In this document: piece after piece, positions 7,693 through 14,145 of the stretch
Layout: every line of letters starts with the position of its first letter
How positions within the stretch are numbered: position 1 is the stretch's first letter
Assembly: GCA_905182765.1 (NCBI GenBank)
Contig: CAJJCV010000025.1
Location: 1-41,357 of the forward strand
Direction of reading: 5' to 3'
DNA from: Cryomorphaceae bacterium BACL29 MAG-121220-bin8
Lineage (GTDB): Bacteria; Bacteroidota; Bacteroidia; Flavobacteriales; Flavobacteriaceae
DNA length: 41,357 nt
The notes under the pieces: generated by a model
What the model was told of the DNA's origin: nothing
What the model saw: only the letters and a program-made list of their open reading frames with translations
The model's database searches: none
Position numbers and translations under genes: made by a program

Positions 7693-10065
7693 TTAATCGG
7701 AGTCTAATTTTATTTTAGGATCTTTCATATCAATTTTATTTGAAATATTTTTTTCCAAAGAAATTAAAAGTGAAGGTAATAGAACTAAGTTCGCCAACAT
7801 TGCAAATAGTAAAGTAGTGGAAACTAACCCTCCTAGCGCAATTGTTCCCCCATAGCTTGAGGTCATGAAAACCGAAAATCCAAAAAATAACACAACAGAA
7901 GTATAAAACATGCTAATTCCAGTTTCTCTAAGAGACGAAAAAACAGATTTTCTGATTTTCCAGTTGTTAGCTATTAATTCCTGCCTGTATTTCACAAGAA
8001 AATGAATCGTATCATCAACTGAAATTCCAAAAGCAATACTAAAAACTAAAATTGTAGAAGGTTTTATTGGGATATTCAAAAACCCCATTACTCCAGCTGT
8101 AAAAAGTAATGGAAGAATATTTGGAACTAATGAAATTACTACCATTTTATATGATCTAAATAAATATGTAATCATCAATGAAATAAGCATGATTGCTAAA
8201 AATAGAGAAATCAGTAAATTTTTAATCAAGAATTTAGTTCCTTTTAAATAACCTAGTGTTTTTCCTGTGAGAGTTACGTCAAACCTATCCTCCGGAAAGT
8301 ATAATTCAATTCCTTTAAGCAGGCTTGCTTCAATACCCTCCATCCTTTCTGTGTCAATCTCACCTATCATAGTAGTTACTCTTGCTATTTGACCAGTTTC
8401 ATTTATATAACTATTTTTTTCTCCTAGTTTAAGATTGGAATTTTTTATATAGTTAGAAATAAAAGTGTTTTCTTGAGAAGATGGTAACTGGTAGTAGTTA
8501 GGATTTCCATTGTAAAAAGACTGTTTAATGTATTTTGAAAGATTAACTACTGATATTGGATTTGATAGTTCAGGAATCCTTAAAATGTGCTCATGAAAAT
8601 CATCGATTCTTTTAAGATTAGCAAGCCTAGTTATTCCATTTTTTCTTCTGCTATCTATCATTATTTCTAAAGGGAGAACTCCTTTAAATTCTTTTTCAAA
8701 AAACTTGATGTCTTTAACAAATTCTGACTTTGCAGGCATGTCCTCAATTAAATTCCCTGAAATTTCAATTTTATTCATTCCTACTATGCTTATACATAGA
8801 CAAAGTATAGAAATGATAAATACAGGAATTCTTCTCTTCTTAACTGTATTCCCCAAAAAGTCAACGAAAGAGTTTAACCAATTATTGTTTAAATGTTTTA
8901 AATGCTTTTTTTTAGGTAGCGGTAAAAAACTATAAATAATAGGAATTAATAAAATGGATAATATAAAAATCACCATAATATTTATTGATGCAACTACTCC
9001 AAATTCTTTTAAAACCTGACTATCAGTCAAAATAAATGTTGCAAATCCACAAGCTGTTGTGATATTTGTCATTAATGTAGCATTACCAATTTTAGAGATT
9101 ACCCTTTGTAATGATCTTGCTTGATTTCCGTGTTTTTTTACTTCATGTTGGTATTTATTTATTAAAAAAATACAATTAGGAACTCCAATGACAATTATTA
9201 GCGGGGGAATAAGCGCAGTTAGAACAGTTATTTCAAACTGTAATAGTCCAAGAACACCTAGTGCCCACATAACACCAGTTATTACAACACTTAATGTAAT
9301 TAATGTAGCTCTGTATGATCTAAAAAAGAAAAAGAATATACAAATTGTAACACAAATAGCTATTATTACAAATTTGCCTATTTCGTCCATAATATTTTGA
9401 GCATTCATAGTTCTGATATATGGCATACCAGAAATCCTAACATTTATATTGCTTTGTTTTTCAAATTCTTTGATCGCAGGAACGAAAACATTATTTACAA
9501 AATCAATTCTCTCAATATTATTTACTACTTCTTTATTTAGGTATATAGCTGTTTGAATTGTTTCACTTTTTTTATTGAACAATATGTTTTCATAAAAAGG
9601 AAAATCATTAAATAGTAAAGTTTTAAATTCAGATATTTTTTTATTACTTGAAAATGATTCGTTTTTAACGGAATCAATTATAAATTCTTTTTTTATTTTA
9701 TTTTTCTTAATTACAGGGAAATTTCCAACATGAAGAACATTATTAATCTCTTTTTCAGATTTAAAAGAATCGCTAAGTTTTATCCAGGCATTAAAATTTG
9801 TTTTTTCAAATAATAAAGAATCATTTACAGCTATTATTAAAAGGTTTCCTTCTTCACCAAATACATCCACAAAATTATCATATGCTATATTGAAAGGATG
9901 ATCTTTAGGCATTAAATTAGCCTCTGAATAACTAAAACGAATGTTTTTCCACTGTGTAGAAAGAAAGATAGTATTTATTAAAATTAGTATTAAAAAAAGA
10001 ATTCTATTTCTTAAAATTAAACGAGCAAATTTTTCCCAACTTATGGAATTTTTTGATTTAATCAT
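7693..10065 (-). CDS. MMPL/RND-family membrane transporter
   Basis: This inner-membrane protein of 790 residues has the two-fold RND architecture. Each half has one membrane helix (about residues 17-35 and 413-433), a large extracytoplasmic loop, then a cluster of five helices (about 235-385 and 620-770). The helix-4 segments LTALIPPLIIVIGVPNCIF and ILVFSIAFGISVDDTIHFLVKY carry the Gly and Asp residues typical of MMPL and sterol-sensing-like exporters that use the proton gradient. Such proteins move lipids or hydrophobic molecules; the substrate here is unknown and no fusion protein or outer-membrane partner is adjacent. It lies 26 bases after frr, so it is probably co-transcribed with the translation genes. 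From memory this position is common in flavobacterial genomes. Confidence 0.92.
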   Translation of the reverse strand: MIKSKNSISWEKFARLILRNRILFLILILINTIFLSTQWKNIRFSYSEANLMPKDHPFNIAYDNFVDVFGEEGNLLIIAVNDSLLFEKTNFNAWIKLSDSFKSEKEINNVLHVGNFPVIKKNKIKKEFIIDSVKNESFSSNKKISEFKTLLFNDFPFYENILFNKKSETIQTAIYLNKEVVNNIERIDFVNNVFVPAIKEFEKQSNINVRISGMPYIRTMNAQNIMDEIGKFVIIAICVTICIFFFFFRSYRATLITLSVVITGVMWALGVLGLLQFEITVLTALIPPLIIVIGVPNCIFLINKYQHEVKKHGNQARSLQRVISKIGNATLMTNITTACGFATFILTDSQVLKEFGVVASINIMVIFILSILLIPIIYSFLPLPKKKHLKHLNNNWLNSFVDFLGNTVKKRRIPVFIISILCLCISIVGMNKIEISGNLIEDMPAKSEFVKDIKFFEKEFKGVLPLEIMIDSRRKNGITRLANLKRIDDFHEHILRIPELSNPISVVNLSKYIKQSFYNGNPNYYQLPSSQENTFISNYIKNSNLKLGEKNSYINETGQIARVTTMIGEIDTERMEGIEASLLKGIELYFPEDRFDVTLTGKTLGYLKGTKFLIKNLLISLFLAIMLISLMITYLFRSYKMVVISLVPNILPLLFTAGVMGFLNIPIKPSTILVFSIAFGISVDDTIHFLVKYRQELIANNWKIRKSVFSSLRETGISMFYTSVVLFFGFSVFMTSSYGGTIALGGLVSTTLLFAMLANLVLLPSLLISLEKNISNKIDMKDPKIKLDSD

Positions 10066-10091
10066 TGACTAGTTTATTCAAAATATATAGT

Positions 10092-10643
10092 TTATATGGA
10101 AAGAATTTCTTTTTCTTTAGATATGAAAATTTCGTCTATTTTTGAAATATGACTGTCAGTTAAAGTTTGAATTTCTTTTTCAGATATAGCTTTTTGATCA
10201 GTAGAAATTTCAATTTTTTTTATTTCATTATTAGCATCTTTCCTTGAGTTTCTAATACTAATTTTAGCATCTTCAATTTCAGATTTTGCTATTTTAACTA
10301 ATTCAATTCTTCTTTCTTCAGTCAGGGGTGGGATACTTATTATAATGGATTCTCCGTTATTCATTGGATTGAATCCTAAATTAGCAATTTGAATAGCTTT
10401 TTCGATATCTTGTAACTTATCTTTCTCCCAAGGTTGTACTGAAAGTGTTTGAGCATCTGGGGTATTGATATTTGCCACTTGAGATAATTGAGTAGAAGAT
10501 CCATAATAATCTAGTTTTACACTCGAAAGCATTGCTGGATTTGCTTTTCCTGCTCGTATATTTAATAATTCTCTTTCAAGGTGTTTCACAGCATTTGTCA
10601 TTGATTCTTCACAAGCTTCAATAATAAATTCTAATTCTTCCAC
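10092..10643 (-). CDS. frr: Ribosome recycling factor
   Basis: RRF splits post-termination ribosomes together with EF-G. The 183 residues match the family length. The conserved start of the triple-helix bundle contains LLNIRAGKANPAML (about 26-39) with the invariant Arg, followed by the small beta domain with LDYYGSSTQLSQVANI and VQPWEK, and then the C-terminal helices with PPLTEERRIELVK and SIRNSRKDA. The gene starts 2 bases after the pyrH stop, so they form one unit. The usual bacterial order tsf-pyrH-frr is retained. Confidence 0.98.
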   Translation of the reverse strand: MEELEFIIEACEESMTNAVKHLERELLNIRAGKANPAMLSSVKLDYYGSSTQLSQVANINTPDAQTLSVQPWEKDKLQDIEKAIQIANLGFNPMNNGESIIISIPPLTEERRIELVKIAKSEIEDAKISIRNSRKDANNEIKKIEISTDQKAISEKEIQTLTDSHISKIDEIFISKEKEILSI

Positions 10644-10645
10644 AA

Positions 10646-11353
10646 TTAATTTTTTATAGAGGTTCCTATTTTAGTGCCATTAATCAATTTCAATAGATTA
10701 CTAGTTTTGTTCATGTTAAAAACTACAATAGGCAAGTTGTTTTCTTGACTTAATGTAAATGCAGTTGAATCCATTATTTTTAAATTCTTTTTTATTACAT
10801 CGTGAAAAGTAATAGACTCGTATTTAATTGCATTTTCATTTTTTTCTGGGTCACAATCATAAACTCCATCAACTCGAGTCCCTTTTAAAATTACATCAGC
10901 ATTTATTTCAATAGCTCTTAAAACCGCAGCAGAATCAGTTGTGAAAAAAGGATTTCCTGTTCCACCACCAAAAATTACTACTCTCTTTTTCTCTAAATGT
11001 CTTACGGCTTTTCTTTTTATGTAGGGTTCAGCGACTGCTTCAATTTTTATGGCAGTTTGTAATCTGGTTTGAACATTCTCTTCTTCAAGAGCACTTTGTA
11101 GTGCCATTCCATTAATAACTGTAGCAAGCATTCCCATGTAATCAGCTTGAACACGATCAATTCCGTTACTTGCAGCTGACACGCCTCTAAATATATTACC
11201 TCCTCCAATAACAACAGCAACTTCAAGACCTAGCTTTGTAACAGCCTTAATCTCTTTTGCATATTGAGCAATTCTTTTAGGATCAATTCCATAACTTCTT
11301 TCACCTAATAATGCTTCTCCGCTAAGTTTAAGTAATACTCTTTTATAAATCAT
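10646..11353 (-). CDS. pyrH: UMP kinase
   Basis: The enzyme phosphorylates UMP to UDP in the pyrimidine nucleotide pathway and belongs to the amino-acid kinase fold. It has 235 residues, as expected for the bacterial hexameric form. Visible motifs are the N-terminal [11 protein letters not shown], the phosphate loop [11 protein letters not shown] (about 47-57), the UMP-binding [15 protein letters not shown] segment, and [20 protein letters not shown] (about 128-147). The C-terminal half holds the ATP-site residues in [12 protein letters not shown]. It follows tsf after 63 bases and precedes frr by 2 bases. Confidence 0.98.
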   Translation of the reverse strand: MIYKRVLLKLSGEALLGERSYGIDPKRIAQYAKEIKAVTKLGLEVAVVIGGGNIFRGVSAASNGIDRVQADYMGMLATVINGMALQSALEEENVQTRLQTAIKIEAVAEPYIKRKAVRHLEKKRVVIFGGGTGNPFFTTDSAAVLRAIEINADVILKGTRVDGVYDCDPEKNENAIKYESITFHDVIKKNLKIMDSTAFTLSQENNLPIVVFNMNKTSNLLKLINGTKIGTSIKN

Positions 11354-11416
11354 TGTTGTAAATATAGTTAATGATTACAATTAAATTAAAAAAGAACAGT
11401 ATTGAATTTTAATAAA

Positions 11417-12241
11417 TTATGATAAACTAACTCTTTTAAAACTTGTTATTGCTAAATCACTATCAACAGATTTAATATAGTTTGCAACACTTTGTTTATT
11501 ATCTTTTATATAATCCTGATTTACTAGAGTGTTATCTTTGAAAAATCTTTTCAATTTCCCTTTGGCAATATTATCAAGCATAGCTTCAGGTTTACCTTCT
11601 TGTCTAAGTTGATCTTTTGCAATTTCAATTTCCTTTTCAATTGTTTTTTGATCAACACCGTTTTCATCTAATGCTATTGGGTTCATAGCTGCAGCTTGCA
11701 TAGCAACATTTTTAGAGGCTTCTTCAATGCCGTCAACTGGTTTAGAAAAACCTACTAAAGTTGCAATTTTATTTCCAGCATGAATATATTTTCCAACATA
11801 TCCAGCAGAAACCTTTTCAAAGTTGCCAATAACTAGTTTTTCCCCAATAACTCCAGTTTGTTGAATAAGCTTTTCATTTACTGACATAGAATCAATTTCA
11901 CAATTCAAAAAATCATCCATTGTTTCATGTGAAATAGCTAGTTCAGCTAGTTGATTAGCTAAAGTTACAAAACTTTCGTTTTTAGCAACGAAGTCAGTTT
12001 CACAGTTTAGGGAAATGATAACTCCAATTGTATTATCAGAATTAACTTTTGCAATTGCAGCTCCTTCTGAAGATTCTCTATCAGCTCTTTTAGCAGCTAC
12101 TTTTTGTCCTTTCTTTCTTAAAATTTCTATAGCAGTTTCAGTATCCCCATTGGCTTCAACTAAAGCATTTTTACAATCCATTATTCCAGCTCCTGAAATT
12201 TTTCTAAGATTGTTTACGTCTGATGCAGTTATTTTTGTCAT
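11417..12241 (-). CDS. tsf: Translation elongation factor Ts
   Basis: EF-Ts is the nucleotide exchange factor for EF-Tu. The N-terminal UBA-like domain (about 1-50) contains VNNLRKISGAGIMDCKNAL. The core begins with AAKRADRESSEG, and the EF-Tu contact region includes CETDFVAKNESF (about 77-88), with the Asp-Phe pair that displaces the Mg ion. The length of 274 residues is usual for Bacteroidetes. It begins 2 bases after the rpsB stop, so rpsB-tsf is a single unit as in most bacteria. Confidence 0.98.
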   Translation of the reverse strand: MTKITASDVNNLRKISGAGIMDCKNALVEANGDTETAIEILRKKGQKVAAKRADRESSEGAAIAKVNSDNTIGVIISLNCETDFVAKNESFVTLANQLAELAISHETMDDFLNCEIDSMSVNEKLIQQTGVIGEKLVIGNFEKVSAGYVGKYIHAGNKIATLVGFSKPVDGIEEASKNVAMQAAAMNPIALDENGVDQKTIEKEIEIAKDQLRQEGKPEAMLDNIAKGKLKRFFKDNTLVNQDYIKDNKQSVANYIKSVDSDLAITSFKRVSLS

Positions 12242-12243
12242 AA

Positions 12244-13065
12244 TTATTCTTCAGTTTTTTTAGAAACTCTTGTTCTTTTCTTTTTCTCTTTTACTTCAGT
12301 TTTATCATCAACAGTTTCATCAGATTTAACAGATCCTGCTTCTTTTTCTTTTTTAACTTCAGCAATTTCTTTTTCTTTCATTCTTTCAGACAATCCCTCT
12401 TTTATTGCGATTGAAACATGATTTAATACAATGTCTATCGATTTAGAAGCATCATCATTTGATGGAATTGCATAATCAACTTGTCTAGGATCACAATTTG
12501 TATCAACCATAGCAAAGATTGGAATATTCAATTTTTGAGCTTCACGAATGGCAATATGTTCTCTTCTTATGTCCACAACAAATAATGCACCAGGTAATCT
12601 AGTCATATCTGTAATTGAACCAAGGTTTTTTTCTAGTTTTGCTCTTAGTCTATCGATTTGTAATTTTTCTCTTTTAGAAAGAGCTTCAAAAGTACCGTCC
12701 TGTTTTGTTCTGTCAATAGCTGACATCTTTTTAACTGCTTTTCTAATAGTTACAAAGTTAGTAAGCATTCCACCAGGCCATCTTTCAGTAATGTAAGGCA
12801 TGTTAACGTCGGCAGCAGTTTTTGATACAAGATCTTTTGCTTGTTTTTTTGTGGCAACAAATAAAATTTTTCTTCCAGAAGAAGCTATTTTAGATAAAGC
12901 AGAAGATGCTTCTTCAATTTTAGATACAGTTTTGTAAAGGTTAATAATATGTATCCCGTTTTTTTCCATGTGAATGAAAGGGGCCATATTAGGATTCCAT
13001 TTTCTTGTAAGGTGTCCGAAATGAACACCGGCCTCTAGTAGAGGTTTAATTTCAATTTTTGTCAT
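12244..13065 (-). CDS. rpsB: Small ribosomal subunit protein S2 with charged tail
   Basis: S2 binds the back of the 30S head-body junction and is needed for S1 association. The N-terminus LLEAGVHFGHLTRKWNPNM and the internal FVATKKQAK, RWPGGMLTNF and DTNCDPRQVDYAIPSNDDA are family signatures. The globular domain ends near residue 222. The final 50 residues are an added low-complexity tail of Lys, Glu and Asp, ending in KKKRTRVSKKTEE, probably disordered. The start is the ATG at 13065. The 139-base gap upstream contains a small hairpin (13130-13147), so S2-level control in the leader is possible but unproved. Confidence 0.97.
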   Translation of the reverse strand: MTKIEIKPLLEAGVHFGHLTRKWNPNMAPFIHMEKNGIHIINLYKTVSKIEEASSALSKIASSGRKILFVATKKQAKDLVSKTAADVNMPYITERWPGGMLTNFVTIRKAVKKMSAIDRTKQDGTFEALSKREKLQIDRLRAKLEKNLGSITDMTRLPGALFVVDIRREHIAIREAQKLNIPIFAMVDTNCDPRQVDYAIPSNDDASKSIDIVLNHVSIAIKEGLSERMKEKEIAEVKKEKEAGSVKSDETVDDKTEVKEKKKRTRVSKKTEE

Positions 13066-13129
13066 TTTTTTTTAGTTTACGTTCCGTATGATTAGCAATA
13101 AATTTTAAATTTATTTAGATGCTAAACTA

Positions 13130-13147
13130 ACTTTCGCGGTGCGAAGT
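13130..13147 (-). other. Small hairpin in the rpsB 5' leader
   Basis: On the minus strand the RNA can form ACTTCGC / GCGAAAGT around the loop ACC, seven pairs with one bulged A. It starts about 65 bases before the rpsB ATG, in a gap that is otherwise very AT-rich. It is not followed by a T-run, so it does not look like an intrinsic terminator. It may be part of a leader for S2 control or the 3' end of the rplM-rpsI transcript. Confidence 0.3.
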
Positions 13148-13204
13148 ACGACAACAGGTTAATTTCAATATATATATGAACTTTATAGCAATAATCTATG
13201 CGGT

Positions 13205-13591
13205 TTAACGCTTCGAGAATTGGAATTTTTTTCTTGCTTTCTTTTGACCAAATTTCTTTCTTTCAACCATTCTTGGATCTCTAGTAAGTAAACCTTCTTT
13301 TTTTAATGCTGGACGATCTTCCTCATTTATCTCACACAATGCCCTTGCTATAGCTAGTCTCACAGACTCAGCTTGTCCATTTATTCCGCCTCCATGAACA
13401 TTTACCTTAACATCATAAGATGAAGTTGTTTCTGTTACAGCAAATGGTTGATTTACTTTATACTGTAGAATGTCAGTTGGGAAATATTCTTTTAAAGATT
13501 TTCCGTTTATTGAATATGCCCCCTTACCTTTCGAAAGGTATACTCTGGCAACTGATTTTTTTCTTCTACCTATTTTATGAATTACTTCCAT
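13205..13591 (-). CDS. rpsI: Small ribosomal subunit protein S9
   Basis: S9 sits in the 30S head, and its C-terminal Lys-Arg tail reaches the P-site tRNA anticodon. The 128 residues match bacterial S9: the N-terminus IGRRKKSVARVYLSKGKG, the middle VHGGGINGQAESVRLAIARAL and the C-terminal RKKFGQKKARKKFQFSKR ending in the invariant Ser-Lys-Arg. It starts one base after the rplM stop, so L13 and S9 are made from one message as in nearly all bacteria. Confidence 0.98.
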   Translation of the reverse strand: MEVIHKIGRRKKSVARVYLSKGKGAYSINGKSLKEYFPTDILQYKVNQPFAVTETTSSYDVKVNVHGGGINGQAESVRLAIARALCEINEEDRPALKKEGLLTRDPRMVERKKFGQKKARKKFQFSKR

Positions 13592-13592
13592 A

Positions 13593-14048
13593 TTATTTTA
13601 AATCATTTAAATTAATCAACATTGGATTTTGTCCTTCATGTTTATGATTTTCACCAACATAAACTTTCAAATTTCTAAAAAGAGCAGCACCTAATTTATT
13701 TTTTGGCAACATCCCTTTTACAGATTTTTCAACCAATCTAGCAGGATCTTTTGCAAAAAGCTCAGTAGCAGTTAGCGACCTTTGTCCCCCTGGATATCCA
13801 GTATGTCGAATATATTCTTTGCTTTCCCATTTGTTTCCAGAAAGCGTTATTTTTTCAGCGTTAATTACAATAACGTTATCTCCACAATCAACATGAGGAG
13901 TGAAACTCGGCTTATATTTACCTCTGATAAGTTTAGCTATTTTAGAACACATTCTACCTAGTCCTTGTCCGCTTGCATCAACAATAACCCAGTTCTTGTC
14001 AACTGTTTCTTTGTTTGCTGAGATTGTTTTGTATGTTAAAGAATCCAA
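13593..14048 (-). CDS. rplM: Large ribosomal subunit protein L13
   Basis: L13 is an early-assembly protein of the 50S subunit. The 151 residues contain WVIVDASGQGLGRMCSKIAK (about 21-40), HVDCGDNVIVINAEKITLSG, RHTGYPGG and KGMLPKNKLGAALFRNLKVY, all family signatures. The ATG at 14048 is preceded by a leader of about 40 bases with a good promoter and a hairpin followed by T residues, so rplM-rpsI seems to be expressed independently of polA upstream and may be regulated in its leader. Confidence 0.98.
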   Translation of the reverse strand: MDSLTYKTISANKETVDKNWVIVDASGQGLGRMCSKIAKLIRGKYKPSFTPHVDCGDNVIVINAEKITLSGNKWESKEYIRHTGYPGGQRSLTATELFAKDPARLVEKSVKGMLPKNKLGAALFRNLKVYVGENHKHEGQNPMLINLNDLK

Positions 14049-14062
14049 AATATTTAATTTTT

Positions 14063-14085
14063 AAAAAAGCATTACCCATGCCTTT
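14063..14085 (-). other. Hairpin with U-tract in the rplM leader
   Basis: Minus-strand RNA reads AAAGGCAT, loop GGGTA, then ATGC followed by six T. This gives four solid pairs (GCAT/ATGC) extended by a G-U and three A-U pairs. The shape is that of an intrinsic terminator, but it lies between the predicted transcription start and the rplM ATG. It could be the polA terminator, an attenuator, or part of an L13 autoregulatory leader. Confidence 0.4.
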
Positions 14086-14095
14086 AATTGGCCTG

Positions 14096-14126
14096 CAAAT
14101 CTACAATAATAAATCAAATCTGCAAA
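14096..14126 (-). promoter_or_regulatory. Promoter of the rplM-rpsI operon
   Basis: On the minus strand TTTG (14126-14123), a spacer of 19 bases and TAGATTTG (14103-14096) match both halves of the Bacteroidetes consensus, TTTG then TAnnTTTG, with good spacing. It lies 48 bases upstream of the rplM ATG and just downstream of the polA stop. This is the best-formed promoter on the minus strand of the window. Confidence 0.7.
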
Positions 14127-14145
14127 TCAGTAATTAAACAAATTA

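Noticed and set aside
10066-10091. CAAAATATA upstream of the MMPL gene as a -7 element
   Set aside because: It is one base too long to match TAnnTTTG on the minus strand, and co-transcription from frr 26 bases upstream is the simpler explanation.
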